Assembly: GCF_017993425.1 (NCBI RefSeq)
Contig: NZ_JAGOMQ010000015.1
Location: forward strand, 29,789-93,788
Direction: 5' to 3'
DNA from: Amaricoccus sp.
GTDB lineage: Bacteria > Pseudomonadota > Alphaproteobacteria > Rhodobacterales > Rhodobacteraceae
Length of the DNA: 64,000 bases
Position 1 is the first letter of the stretch. Each line of letters starts with the position of its first letter. A program made the position numbers and the translations under genes. Shown here piece after piece: positions 44,509 to 53,133 of the stretch. The notes beneath the pieces were generated by a model. That model searched no databases. It saw only the letters and a program-made list of their open reading frames with translations, and was not told the origin of the DNA.

Positions 44509-46416
44509 ATGACCGCACTTCAGATTCCCGCCCGGCTCTACCGGGCGGGCAAGGTCGAGCGCGCGGTCGCGCCCGACCCGGCGGCCGAGTCCTCCGGCGA
44601 GGACGATCGCCGCATTCGCCTGTCGTTTTCGTCCGAGACCGCGGTCGAGCGTTTGTTCGGCTTCGAGGTCCTCGGGCACCGCGACGGCGAAATTGACCTC
44701 TCCCGCCTCGCGGCGGGCGTGATGCCGTTGCTCGCCGACCACCGGGCGACCCTCGATTCCCAGGTCGGAACCGTGGAGTCGGCCGAAATCGCCGAGGGCC
44801 GGGGCGTTGCAGTTGTGCGCTTTGGCAAGAGCGCGCGCGCCTCCGAATTGCTCGCGCGAGTCCGCGACGGCGAAATCAGCGGGGTCTCTGTCGGATACCG
44901 GATCGACAAGGCCGAGCGCGCCGGCGAGCGCGACGGGATTCCGGTCTACCGCGCGACACGCTGGACCCCCTTCGAGATCTCGCTCGTCTCGCTTCCCGCC
45001 GACGAAACCGTCGGGATCGGGCGGGCCGAGCCCTCGATGGAAACGATCACCCTCACCCTCACCGAAAGAGCTTCCCCCATGACGACCCCCGTTCCCGCCG
45101 CCGTTGCCGCCCCCGCCGATCCGGCGGTCGCCGCCGAGGCCGCCCGCGCCGCCGCCGAGCCGAAGTCGGCCGATCAGGTCGGCCCCGAGCGCGCCCGCAT
45201 TCGCGATATCACCACGATGGGCCGCAAGTTCGGCCTGCCCGACGCCGAGGTCGAGGCGGCGATCGACGGCGGCACCACCGTCGCGGCCTTTCAGCGCAAG
45301 GTCCTCGACCACCTCGCGAGCGGCGACAAGACCCCGATCCGCTCGGGCGCGGCGAAGATCGGCATGACCGAGGGCGAGGTCCGGCGCTATTCGCTGGTCA
45401 ACGCGATCAACTACCTCGCCAACCCGACCGATGCGAAATTCCGCGCCGCCGCCGGCTTCGAGATCGAGGCGTCCGAGGCGGCCGCCGAGAAGATGCGGAC
45501 CACGCCGAAGGGCCTGATGATCCCGGCCGACGTGCTGACCCGCGCCGACTTCGCTGCCGGCAAGCGCGCCGCCGACCTGACTGCCGGCTCGGCGACCGCC
45601 GGATCGGACCTGATCGCGACCGATCTCCTGTCGGGGTCCTTCATCGACCTTCTGCGCCGGAAATCGGCGATCATGCGCGCCAATCCGACCATGCTCGGCG
45701 GCCTGGTCGGCAACATCGCGATCCCGCGCCAGACCGGCGGCGCGACGGCCTATTGGGTCGGCGAGGATAGCGCGCCGACGCAAAGCGGCGCGGCCTTCGA
45801 TCAGGTCACGATGACCCCGCACACGGTCGGGGCGTTCACCGAGATCTCGCGCCGGCTGCTGTTGCAGTCGAGCGTTGATGTCGAGGCCCTGGTCCGCCGC
45901 GACCTCGCGACCGTGATCGCGCTCGCGATCGACGGAGTCGCCCTCAACGGCTCGGCCGACACCGACGCGCCGGACGGCCTGAAGGACTACGCGACCCCGA
46001 TCAACGCGGTGGACTTCGCCGCCTCGGGCGCGCCGACCTTCGCCGAGATCGTCGCGATGGAGTCGGCGATCGCCGCCGACGACGCCGACGTGGACTCGAT
46101 GGCGTACATCTTCAACGCCACCCTGCGGGGTTACTTCAAGACCACCCCGAAGGTCTCCGGGCACCCGGTTTTCGTGATGGGCGATGACGGGCAGGTCAAC
46201 GGCTACCGCTCGATCGTCTCCAATCAGGCGGCGGCCGGCGACGTGTGGCTCGGCAACTGGGCCGATTTCGTGATCGGCATGTGGTCGGGCCTCGACCTCA
46301 CGGTCGATCCCTACACCGCGGCGACGACCGGCGCGGTTCGCGTCATCGCGTTTCAGGACGTGGATTTCGCGATCCGGCACGCCGAGTCGTTCTGCTATGG
46401 CCGCCTGATCCCGTAA
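44509..46416 (+). CDS. Fused prohead protease and major capsid protein
   Basis: A 635-residue single frame holding two HK97-type functions. Residues about 35-175 are a prohead protease (U35 type): LLADHRATLDSQVG with H78, and GEISGVSVGYRID with a serine at 124 or 127. Residues about 180-330 are a linker/delta-like helical part. From about 335 to the end is an HK97-fold capsid: TAGSDLIATDLLSGSFIDLL, FTEISRRLLLQSSVDVEALV, VIAFQDVDFAIRHAESF. The protease would cut itself and the delta part away during maturation. GGAG precedes the ATG. A hairpin terminator follows. Confidence 0.93.
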   Translation: MTALQIPARLYRAGKVERAVAPDPAAESSGEDDRRIRLSFSSETAVERLFGFEVLGHRDGEIDLSRLAAGVMPLLADHRATLDSQVGTVESAEIAEGRGVAVVRFGKSARASELLARVRDGEISGVSVGYRIDKAERAGERDGIPVYRATRWTPFEISLVSLPADETVGIGRAEPSMETITLTLTERASPMTTPVPAAVAAPADPAVAAEAARAAAEPKSADQVGPERARIRDITTMGRKFGLPDAEVEAAIDGGTTVAAFQRKVLDHLASGDKTPIRSGAAKIGMTEGEVRRYSLVNAINYLANPTDAKFRAAAGFEIEASEAAAEKMRTTPKGLMIPADVLTRADFAAGKRAADLTAGSATAGSDLIATDLLSGSFIDLLRRKSAIMRANPTMLGGLVGNIAIPRQTGGATAYWVGEDSAPTQSGAAFDQVTMTPHTVGAFTEISRRLLLQSSVDVEALVRRDLATVIALAIDGVALNGSADTDAPDGLKDYATPINAVDFAASGAPTFAEIVAMESAIAADDADVDSMAYIFNATLRGYFKTTPKVSGHPVFVMGDDGQVNGYRSIVSNQAAAGDVWLGNWADFVIGMWSGLDLTVDPYTAATTGAVRVIAFQDVDFAIRHAESFCYGRLIP

Positions 46417-46433
46417 GGGCTCGCCCGCGCCTC

Positions 46434-46466
46434 GGCCCGCCCTTTCGGGGGCGGGCCTTTCTTTTT
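46434..46466 (+). terminator. Rho-independent terminator after capsid gene
   Basis: Perfect 9-bp stem GGCCCGCCC / GGGCGGGCC with a six-base loop followed by TTTCTTTTT. It is the cleanest terminator in the prophage and may reduce downstream expression relative to the capsid. Confidence 0.85.
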
Positions 46467-46479
46467 CGGAGTCCCCGAC

Positions 46480-46836
46480 ATGCTCTCGAATTTCTCGACT
46501 ATCCGCCGGGAAATCGCGGCGGTTCTGGTCGGATGCCTGGGCCTCGCGGCGCATTTCGTCCCGGCGCTCGCGGCGGTCGATCCGGTCTGGATCGACCTTG
46601 CGGCCGGCGGCCTCGCGCTCGCGGTCCTCGCCCTGGTCGAAAACCGGATCGACGGAATTTCCTTGACCGCGCTCGCGCGGGTCGCGGCCGATCACCTGAT
46701 CCGCGACGACAACGTGATCGAGGCGATCCGCGCCGCCCGCACCCTTCGCGGCGATCCGCCCGAACCCGATCTCGCGCCGGCGAAACCGCCCGGCGCGCCG
46801 GCCGCCCAGGTCCCCAAGCCGAGGCCCCGGCGATGA
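46480..46836 (+). CDS. Hypothetical membrane protein, possible holin
   Basis: A 118-residue protein with two hydrophobic helices (AAVLVGCLGLAAHFVPALAA and WIDLAAGGLALAVLALVEN) and a charged Pro-rich C-terminus (PKPRPRR). Two helices with a basic tail resemble class II holins, but no endolysin gene is adjacent, so this is a guess. CGGAGTCCCCGACATG at its start is repeated exactly before the tail fibre gene. Confidence 0.5.
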   Translation: MLSNFSTIRREIAAVLVGCLGLAAHFVPALAAVDPVWIDLAAGGLALAVLALVENRIDGISLTALARVAADHLIRDDNVIEAIRAARTLRGDPPEPDLAPAKPPGAPAAQVPKPRPRR

Positions 46837-46985
46837 TCGGCGGCGCGCCGCCCGCGCCGCCGCCGACGCCGCCCAGGCGCAAGGTCCCGTCCGCCGGCCC
46901 GATCCCGCCGCTCGATAACCGCCGGCTCGGGGCCGCGCCCCAGGGGCGCGCCCTCGGCCTCGGGGGCGACGATGGCCGGGATTGA
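46833..46985 (+). CDS. Small Pro-rich ORF
   Basis: A 50-residue frame beginning in the stop of the previous gene (ATGA) and overlapping the next start by 14 bases. The content is Pro/Gly/Arg-rich (GAPPAPPPTPPRRK) with no predicted fold. Overlaps on both sides support translation; it may only couple its neighbours. Confidence 0.35.
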   Translation: MIGGAPPAPPPTPPRRKVPSAGPIPPLDNRRLGAAPQGRALGLGGDDGRD

Positions 46986-47295
46986 GGACGCCGACGACTT
47001 CGCGGTCTTCTTCGACCCGGACGGCTTCGGCTCACTCGGGTCCTACGCGCTCGCCGCCGGCAGCCCGGCGGTCGAGGTCGGCGGGATCTTCACCGCCGCC
47101 CATGCGGTCGCCGCACCGCTCGGGGACTGGCCGGGCGTCTCGACCTCGACCCCGGTTTTCACCTGTCGGGCGGCCATGCTGCCGGCGGGCGCGGGCGACG
47201 GCGACACCCTGACCCTCGGCGCGACGGCCTGGACCGTCCGCAGCATTCAACCGGACGGGACGGGCCTCGCCCGCCTGATCCTCGAAAGGACGTGA
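46972..47295 (+). CDS. Head-tail joining protein (lambda gpFII-like)
   Basis: A 107-residue beta-rich protein (FAVFFDPDGFGSLGSYALAA, TSTPVFTCRAAMLPAGAGDG, TLTLGATAWTVRSIQPDGTG, LARLILE) with the pattern of gpFII-type connectors, which bind the filled head and accept the tail. Size and position before the tail tube agree. Confidence 0.78.
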   Translation: MAGIEDADDFAVFFDPDGFGSLGSYALAAGSPAVEVGGIFTAAHAVAAPLGDWPGVSTSTPVFTCRAAMLPAGAGDGDTLTLGATAWTVRSIQPDGTGLARLILERT

Positions 47296-47299
47296 CGGC

Positions 47300-47695
47300 A
47301 TGGCCTATCACATCGGCAAGAACGGCGCGGTCAAGATCGGCGCGAACACGGTCGCGGCCGTGCAAAGCTGGTCGCTCGACATTCAGACCGAGACGGTCAA
47401 AGGCTGGGGGATGGGCGAAGCCTGGACGACCTCGGAAACCCTGATGCAATCGTGGTCGGGCAACGTCGAATGCTACCTCGACCCCGAGGACGAAGGGCAG
47501 GCGGCGCTGATCCCCGGCGCGATCGTCGCGATCGAGTTCTATCCGCATTCGACCGCCGAGGGCGCGACCTACTACTCGGGGAACGCGATCATTTCCGGCC
47601 GGCCGATTTCGGCCCCGAAGGGCGATTTCGTCACGATCACCTTCAACTTCGAGGGTCAGGGGGCGCTCGCGACCGATACGGTCGAAACGCCCTGA
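47300..47695 (+). CDS. Major tail tube protein
   Basis: A 131-residue protein: MAYHIGKNGAVKIGANTVAA, VQSWSLDIQTETVKGWGMGE, YYSGNAIISGRPISAPKGDF, VTITFNFEGQG. This is the common siphovirus tail tube family, in which a beta-sandwich with a long loop stacks as hexamers. It is followed by the tail chaperone pair and tape measure, the standard order. Confidence 0.85.
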   Translation: MAYHIGKNGAVKIGANTVAAVQSWSLDIQTETVKGWGMGEAWTTSETLMQSWSGNVECYLDPEDEGQAALIPGAIVAIEFYPHSTAEGATYYSGNAIISGRPISAPKGDFVTITFNFEGQGALATDTVETP

Positions 47696-47781
47696 CCGCC
47701 GCCGCGCCGCCCGCCGCCGCCTGATCCCGCGCGGTCGCCGATCCCCGGCGTCAGCGCTTTCCTTTCTCGGAGTCGACTCCC

Positions 47782-48159
47782 ATGTCCGACATGCTTGAAC
47801 GCGCTCGCGCGCACTTCGACCGGATGCGCAATCAGAAAATCGCGGTCCCCGAATGGGCCGACGAGGACGGCGCGGGCGGCGAAGTCTACTTCGCCCCGGT
47901 CACGCTGCGGCAACGCCAGAAACTCGCCGCCCGCGCCGGCGACAAAAACGACGCCCGGTTGATGGCGTTCGCGGTGATCCTGTTCGCCCGCAAGGCGGAC
48001 GGCTCGCCCGCCTTCGAGGACACGCCGGCGACCTTGAAGGTCTTCGAGAATGCCCTCGACCCGAAGGTAATCGCGCGGGTCGCGACCGCGATCCTGGGTG
48101 GCGATCGCGGCAAGGGCGACGAGGACGGCGACGAGGACGGCGACGACCTGGGAAACTGA
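47782..48159 (+). CDS. Tail assembly chaperone, short form (gpG-like)
   Basis: A 125-residue protein (DRMRNQKIAVPEWADEDGAG, EVYFAPVTLRQRQKLAARAG, LMAFAVILFARKADGSPAFE) with a very acidic end (DEDGDEDGDDLGN). It has the length and position of lambda gpG analogues. The stop at 48157-48159 directly follows the slippery heptamer, so most ribosomes end here and some continue into the T extension. Confidence 0.85.
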   Translation: MSDMLERARAHFDRMRNQKIAVPEWADEDGAGGEVYFAPVTLRQRQKLAARAGDKNDARLMAFAVILFARKADGSPAFEDTPATLKVFENALDPKVIARVATAILGGDRGKGDEDGDEDGDDLGN

Positions 48160-48293
48160 TCGAGGGCGACACTGAGACCCGCAACCTCTACGCCCTCGCC
48201 CTCGCGCTCCACAAATCGCTCGGCGAAATCCTCGACCTGCCGGTCGAGGAAATAAGGGGCTGGATGGCCTACCTATCCCGCAAGGAATCCTGA
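47782..48293 (+). CDS. Tail assembly chaperone, frameshifted long form (gpGT-like)
   Basis: A -1 shift at G GGA AAC (48150-48156) bypasses the TGA and adds 45 residues starting LIEGDTETRNLYALALALHK and ending GWMAYLSRKES, with the stop touching the tape measure start. The extension is helical and has no start codon of its own with a ribosome site. Long-form chaperones bind the tape measure and tail tube to set tail length. The overlap geometry is the same as lambda G/GT. Confidence 0.82.
48150..48156 (+). promoter_or_regulatory. Programmed -1 frameshift heptamer GGGAAAC
   Basis: In the zero frame the site reads G GGA AAC with TGA next, the canonical X XXY YYZ arrangement; lambda uses GGGAAAG. 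Slipping gives GGG AAA CTG and an open frame of 45 residues. Confidence 0.85.
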
Positions 48294-48294
48294 G

Positions 48295-50148
48295 ATGCGC
48301 GACCTGTTCTTTCGGATCAAGGCGGCCGACGCGACCGGCGCGGCCTTCGCCAAGGTCAAGGCAAACCTGCGCGGGGTCGAGGGCGCGGTCGCGTCCGCAA
48401 ACGAGCGGGTCAAGCGGTTCGGCGCGGGGCTGGTGAAGGCCGGCGCGGCAATGACCGAGGTCGGCGCAAGCCTCGGCCTCGCCTTCGCCGGCTCGCTGCA
48501 AGCCTGGGATGACGCCGAGAAGGCGCAAACGGCCGTCGCCCAGGCGATCCGCTCGACCGGCGGCGCGGCCGGCTTCACCGCCGAGCAATTGGGGGAAATG
48601 GCCGCCGGGTTTCAGCGGGCGACCCGCTTCGACGGCGATCAGGTCCTCGGCGACGTGACCGCGCAACTGCTGACCTTCACCAACGTCTCGGGCGACGCCT
48701 TCCGCCGGGCGCAACAGTCGATCCTCGATATCTCGACTGTGATGAAAACCGACCTCAAAGGCACGGCGATTCAGGTCGGCAAGGCGCTGAATGATCCGAT
48801 CAAGGGGCTCGCCGGGCTCGGCCGCGCCGGCATTCAGTTTTCCGAGGATCAGAAAGCGACGATCAAGGCCCTGGTCGATACGGGCGAGATCGCCCAGGCG
48901 CAAGGGCTGATCCTCGACGAGCTCGCCCGCCAGTTCGGCGGACAGGCCGAGGCGGCGGCCGCCGCGGGCCTCGGCTTTGTCGATCAGTTCCGCAACGCCT
49001 GGGGCGACCTGCAAGAGTCGGTCGGGGGCGTTCTCGCCGAGGTCGCCCGGCCGTTGGTCGCGATCATGCAAACCGTGGTCGGGGCCTTCACCGGACTGCC
49101 CGCGCCGATGCAAAAATTCATCGTCCTGTTCGGTCTCGCCGCGGTCGCGATCGGCCCGGTTGTCGCCGGCCTCGGGGTCCTGGTCGCTGTCCTGGGCGCG
49201 GCCTCGCTGCCGGTTATCGGGATCGCCGCCGGGATCGCCGCGGTCAGCGCGGCGATGATCGCCTTTTGGCCGCAGATCGAGGCAACGATCGGCTGGTTCA
49301 AGCATGCCTGGGGCGAGATGAGCCTTTTCGAGAAAGCCTTTGCGCCGATCTCGCTCGCGCTGCGGGCGATGGCGGATACCTTCATCGCGGTCTTTCCCGA
49401 GACGGCGGCGGCGGTCGCGAAGGCGGTCGAGGAAATCAAGCAATGGCTGACCGAGGGCCTTCGCGCCGCCTTCGATTGGGTTGTCGGCAAGGTCGAATGG
49501 GTCGGCGACGCCTTCGCCCGGCTCTATGACCGAGTCGTCGGGCATTCCTACGTCCCCGATATGGTCGCCGAGGTCGGGCTCGAGTTCGGCAAGCTGCAAG
49601 GCAACATGGTCGATCCGGCGACGGCGGCGACCGAGACGGTCGGCGGCCGGTTTCAGGACCTCGCGAGCGGGGTCGGCGCGGCGATCGGCGGCATGATCCG
49701 CGAGGGCGATCTTTCGTTCCGCGGCTTCGCCGACCGGATGCTCGATACCGCAAACCAAATGGCGGACGGGATCGTCAACGATGCTTTCCGCCGGGTCGCC
49801 GAGGCGGCCCAGGGGCTCGGCTCGGGCGGCGCTGGCGGCGGCGGCGGGATCGCCGGTTTCTTCGGCAAGGTCCTGGGCGGCCTGTTCGGCGGCGGCGGCG
49901 GCCTCCCGAGCTTCGCCAACGGCGGCGATTTCGAGGTCGGCGGCAAGGGCGGGATCGACCGGAACGTCGCGGTCATGCGGGTCTCGAAGGGCGAGCGGGT
50001 TTCCGTCGCCCGGCGCGGCGATCCGCGCGGCTCGGCCCCCGTGATCGTCAATATCTCGACCCCGAATCCGGCGGCCTTCGAGGCGAGCCGGGGACAGGTC
50101 GCCGCGACGATCTCGCGGGCGGTTTCGCGCGGCTCGCGCAACCTCTGA
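48295..50148 (+). CDS. Tail tape measure protein
   Basis: A 617-residue protein: helical N-terminus (FFRIKAADATGAAFAKVKAN), conserved TMP region (FTAEQLGEMAAGFQRATRFD, KALNDPIKGLAGLGRAGIQF), central hydrophobic segments (FIVLFGLAAVAIGPVVAGLG, VLVAVLGAASLPVIGIAAGI), and a Gly-rich C-terminus (FANGGDFEVGGKGGIDRNVA) as in siphovirus tape measures. At 617 residues it predicts a fairly short tail. The start is two bases after the frameshift product's stop. Confidence 0.92.
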   Translation: MRDLFFRIKAADATGAAFAKVKANLRGVEGAVASANERVKRFGAGLVKAGAAMTEVGASLGLAFAGSLQAWDDAEKAQTAVAQAIRSTGGAAGFTAEQLGEMAAGFQRATRFDGDQVLGDVTAQLLTFTNVSGDAFRRAQQSILDISTVMKTDLKGTAIQVGKALNDPIKGLAGLGRAGIQFSEDQKATIKALVDTGEIAQAQGLILDELARQFGGQAEAAAAAGLGFVDQFRNAWGDLQESVGGVLAEVARPLVAIMQTVVGAFTGLPAPMQKFIVLFGLAAVAIGPVVAGLGVLVAVLGAASLPVIGIAAGIAAVSAAMIAFWPQIEATIGWFKHAWGEMSLFEKAFAPISLALRAMADTFIAVFPETAAAVAKAVEEIKQWLTEGLRAAFDWVVGKVEWVGDAFARLYDRVVGHSYVPDMVAEVGLEFGKLQGNMVDPATAATETVGGRFQDLASGVGAAIGGMIREGDLSFRGFADRMLDTANQMADGIVNDAFRRVAEAAQGLGSGGAGGGGGIAGFFGKVLGGLFGGGGGLPSFANGGDFEVGGKGGIDRNVAVMRVSKGERVSVARRGDPRGSAPVIVNISTPNPAAFEASRGQVAATISRAVSRGSRNL

Positions 50149-50153
50149 CCCTC

Positions 50154-50180
50154 GCCCTCGGGGCTCACAACCCCGAGGGC
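50154..50180 (+). terminator. Hairpin after tape measure gene
   Basis: 10-bp stem GCCCTCGGGG / CCCCGAGGGC with a seven-base loop, followed by CTGTTTTCGC. The right arm with its flank (CACAACCCCGAGGGC) is repeated at 50194-50208. Confidence 0.65.
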
Positions 50181-50216
50181 CTGTTTTCGCCACCACAACC
50201 CCGAGGGCGCGCGGCA

Positions 50217-50852
50217 ATGGCTTTCTTTGACGTTTCGTTTCCCCGCAACGTCGCCGGCGGGGTTGTCGGCGGCCCCGAGCGGCGGGTCAATATCGCGCCC
50301 CTCGCGTCCGGCTTCGAGGAACGCAACGCCCGATGGCACGCCTCGCGGCGGTCCTATCAGGCCGGCCTCGGGATCAGGACCGCCGACGATCTCGGCGAGG
50401 TCCTGGCGCTTTTCGAGGAAATGCGCGGGCCGCTGCATTCCTTCCGCTTCCGCGACTGGTCGGACTTCAAGAGCTGCGCGCCCTCGGCGACGCCGGCGGC
50501 GACCGACCAACTGCTCGGCACCGGCGACGGCGAGGCGGTCACGTTTCAACTGCGCAAGCGATACGGGTCGCTCGCGCCCTACTGGCGCGAGATCACGAAA
50601 CCCGTCGCCGGGACCGTCAACGTCGCGGTCGCGGGCGTCGCCCTCGGCTCGGGCTGGTCGGTCAACCACCTGACCGGACTCGTCACCTTCACCACCGCGC
50701 CCGACCCCGGCGAGGCGGTCCGCGCCGGCTTCGAGTTCGACGTTCCGGTCCGCTTCGCCTCGGCCTCGATCGCGGTCGATATGGCGTTCTTCGCCGATGA
50801 CCGCGGGGTCGGCTCGATCCCCGAGGTCCCCTTGATCGAGGTCCGAGAATGA
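50217..50852 (+). CDS. Tail protein, DUF2460 (gene transfer agent gp12-like)
   Basis: A 211-residue protein with the DUF2460/TIGR02217 pattern: FFDVSFPRNVAGGVVGGPER, RRSYQAGLGIRTADDLGEVL, FEEMRGPLHSFRFRDWSDFK, NHLTGLVTFTTAPDPGE, VRFASASIAVDMAFFADDRG. This family is the distal tail protein of gene transfer agents and related phages. It begins a four-gene set like GTA g12-g15, interrupted by a reversed accessory gene. Confidence 0.92.
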   Translation: MAFFDVSFPRNVAGGVVGGPERRVNIAPLASGFEERNARWHASRRSYQAGLGIRTADDLGEVLALFEEMRGPLHSFRFRDWSDFKSCAPSATPAATDQLLGTGDGEAVTFQLRKRYGSLAPYWREITKPVAGTVNVAVAGVALGSGWSVNHLTGLVTFTTAPDPGEAVRAGFEFDVPVRFASASIAVDMAFFADDRGVGSIPEVPLIEVRE

Positions 50853-51736
50853 GCGAGTCCGAGTACATCGCTCACCTTGCCACCGGCAACACGACGCGGG
50901 CGCTTTGCTGGCGGGTCGAGCGCGCCGACGGCGAGGTCCTGGGCTTTACCGACCATGACGCCCCGATCACCTTCGGCGGCCTGACCTATGAGGCGGCCTC
51001 GGCCTTCGAGGGCTCGGAATTGTCCGAGTCCCTGGGCCTCGCGGTTGACGATCAGGACATTGCCGGGGCCTTGTCCTCGGACCGGATCACCCCAGCCGAT
51101 CTGATCCGGGGCGTCTATGACGGCGCGCGGGTCGAGATCTTCGACGTGAATTGGAGCGCGCCGGCCGCCCGGCAATTGCAGGGGACCTTTATCGTCGGCG
51201 AGGTCGAGCGCGGCGAGGTCGGGTTCCGCGCCGAGATGCGGTCCGAGGTCGCCCGCCTGGGCGCGAAGGCCGGCAGCCGCTTCATTCCCGAATGCTCGGC
51301 CGCGGTCGGGGATTCCCGCTGCGGGGTTGATCTCGACGGCGCGAGCTTCACGGGCTCGGGCGCGGTCGCGGCTTTGCTCGCGGACGGCTTCACCGTGACC
51401 GGCCTCGGCGGCTTCGCGCTCGGCTGGTTCAACCGCGGAGTCCTGACCTGGGCCTCGGGGGCGAATGCCGGAACGCGGTCCGAGGTCCGCGCCTTCGGAA
51501 GCGGGATCGCCGGGCGGACGATCGCGCTTTGGCGCGACCCGCCTTTCCCGATCGAGGCCGGCGACGCCTTCACCGTGACCGCCGGATGCGACAAGACCTT
51601 TGCGACCTGCCGGGCCAAGTTCGCGAACGCGGTCAACTTCCGCGGCTTCCCGCAAATGCCCGGCGAGGGCTTCGCGGCCGAGTATGCTGTCACGGGCGAC
51701 CCGGCGCTTGATGGGGGGCGACGATCCGGTGACTGA
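50849..51736 (+). CDS. Tail hub protein, DUF2163 (gene transfer agent gp13-like)
   Basis: A 295-residue protein: LCWRVERADGEVLGFTDHDA, YEAASAFEGSELSESLGLAV, the iron-sulfur-like cysteines ECSAAVGDSRCGVDL and GCDKTFATCRAKFANAVNFR, and GFPQMPG near the end. This is the DUF2163/BR0599 family, the GTA hub with conserved cysteines. It overlaps the gp12-like gene by four bases. Its last residues (DPALDGGRRSGD) run up against the inserted reverse gene; relatives usually end near this point. Confidence 0.92.
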   Translation: MSESEYIAHLATGNTTRALCWRVERADGEVLGFTDHDAPITFGGLTYEAASAFEGSELSESLGLAVDDQDIAGALSSDRITPADLIRGVYDGARVEIFDVNWSAPAARQLQGTFIVGEVERGEVGFRAEMRSEVARLGAKAGSRFIPECSAAVGDSRCGVDLDGASFTGSGAVAALLADGFTVTGLGGFALGWFNRGVLTWASGANAGTRSEVRAFGSGIAGRTIALWRDPPFPIEAGDAFTVTAGCDKTFATCRAKFANAVNFRGFPQMPGEGFAAEYAVTGDPALDGGRRSGD

Positions 51737-51739
51737 AAC

Positions 51740-52612
51740 TCATTGCGGTTGCGGAGTATCTGGATCGGCGTAGCGGGCTGCGAGATCGCTTGCCGCTTTG
51801 AGTATTGCTGGATCTGATCTGGCGAACTGGGCCGTCGCCATTGCCTTTGACGCTCTCCGCGCGGCTTCGATATCCGTGGCCTCACCCGTAAGCAGATGCC
51901 TCATTTCACTTACGAGGTTTGCGTCTAACTCGTCCGCAAGGTGATACAGTGCCGTCAACTTGTACTTCTCGATATATGCGGCATACGTCGGAAGGACTCG
52001 CGAGACCAGCTCAATCATTTTCGAAGTATCAGTTATCTTCACCGGGTCCATCCCGATTTTCCAAAGCAGCCAGGTTCCTGCTGCTGAGAACATCACCATA
52101 TTGTACGCCGTGTGCAGGTCCCATATTCTCTCGGGGACGAACGGTCTATACTCAAGTCCGCTGGCTTTACGCCCAAGTTCGACAAATTTCTCGTTTTCCA
52201 ATCCGGCACCTATCGTACCGGCAAACTCCTTCATGCCGGCCTCTCCGATAGCCTTCCCGATTGCCTCGAACTTAAGAACCTTCAGGAAGTTAGCGTAGAA
52301 CGCAAGTTGTTGAGCCTCACAATGCGCCTTCCATATGGCCTTTACCGCTTCAATTCTGCTATCGACTAAAACGTCGCTCTCTTTCCGTATCTTTTCTAAA
52401 ATATGTGACTGCGAGTCGCGCATCTCATTCTCATTCTTTCGCAAGTCACTCTCAAGCTTGGCAAGGCGGGATGAGAAAGTAGATTCAACTCGCTTCTGTA
52501 TAAAATGTAGAATTGAGTCTCTAAACAATAGTGCGATAATTACAACCAATGCGGTCGCAGTTGCCGTATTTAAGAACGCATTCTTCAGCCACAACATAAC
52601 TTCTTGTGTCAA
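51740..52612 (-). CDS. Unknown membrane-anchored coiled-coil accessory protein
   Basis: A 290-residue protein opposite to and inserted between GTA gp13- and gp14-like genes, with much lower G+C than either. One N-terminal helix (ATATALVVIIALLF, residues about 16-30) is followed by a coiled coil (VESTFSSRLAKLESDLRKNE, SHILEKIRKESDVLVDSRIE) and a helical C-terminal domain. A TTG at 52612 or the ATG at 52597 can start it. The design (membrane anchor, coil, helical domain) suits superinfection exclusion or an inner-membrane sensor. No family recognised; function is an inference. Confidence 0.75.
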   Translation of the reverse strand: MTQEVMLWLKNAFLNTATATALVVIIALLFRDSILHFIQKRVESTFSSRLAKLESDLRKNENEMRDSQSHILEKIRKESDVLVDSRIEAVKAIWKAHCEAQQLAFYANFLKVLKFEAIGKAIGEAGMKEFAGTIGAGLENEKFVELGRKASGLEYRPFVPERIWDLHTAYNMVMFSAAGTWLLWKIGMDPVKITDTSKMIELVSRVLPTYAAYIEKYKLTALYHLADELDANLVSEMRHLLTGEATDIEAARRASKAMATAQFARSDPAILKAASDLAARYADPDTPQPQ

Positions 52613-52626
52613 TGTAGACCCTACAT
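52612..52626. promoter_or_regulatory. Inverted repeat at the insertion boundary
   Basis: ATGTAG-ACC-CTACAT is a perfect 6-bp dyad in the A+T-rich spacer between the reversed accessory gene and the NlpC/P60 gene. It could be an operator for the accessory gene. Confidence 0.35.
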
Positions 52627-52669
52627 ATTATCTTGTTGCTTGCTAATGTATGCAACCAAAGGGACTGCC

Positions 52670-53122
52670 ATGCAAGATGCCTCCGGCGTCCCACCTGCCG
52701 CGGACGCTCGTTTAGTTCTCCTAATCGCGCGAGGTTGGATCGGCACGCCCTACGCCCGCGGCGCGAGCCTGCGGGGGGTCGGCTGCGACTGCATCGGCCT
52801 AGCGCGGGGCGTTTGGGCGGCCGTGACCGGCGCGCCCGCGCCGCCGGCGCTGCCCTGGTCGCCCGATTGGGCGGCGGCATGGCCGCGCCACCTGATCGCC
52901 CTCGGCGATCGCCATATGCTGCCGCGCCGGCCGGCCGAGGCCGGCCCCGGCGATCTGGTCGCGATCCGGCGGACCGATGGCCACGAGGCCCATGTCGGAA
53001 TCCTCGCCCAGTGCGGCCGCTTCATTCACGCGACCGAACGGCTCGGGGTTGTCGAGGTCCCGCTTTCCGCCTGGGCGGGGCGGATCGCCTGGGCGGCCTC
53101 TTTCCCGGCCGCCCCACTCTAG
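52670..53122 (+). CDS. NlpC/P60-type tail peptidase (gene transfer agent gp14-like)
   Basis: A 150-residue cysteine peptidase. GVGCDCIGLARGVW carries the catalytic cysteine (C41), and HEAHVGILAQCGRFIHATER supplies the histidine and the polar third residue. GTA gp14-type proteins sit at the tail tip and open peptidoglycan during DNA entry. AAGGGA before the ATG 52670 sets the start, placing it just after the inserted accessory gene. Confidence 0.88.
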   Translation: MQDASGVPPAADARLVLLIARGWIGTPYARGASLRGVGCDCIGLARGVWAAVTGAPAPPALPWSPDWAAAWPRHLIALGDRHMLPRRPAEAGPGDLVAIRRTDGHEAHVGILAQCGRFIHATERLGVVEVPLSAWAGRIAWAASFPAAPL

Positions 53123-53133
53123 GAGTCTCTCTA

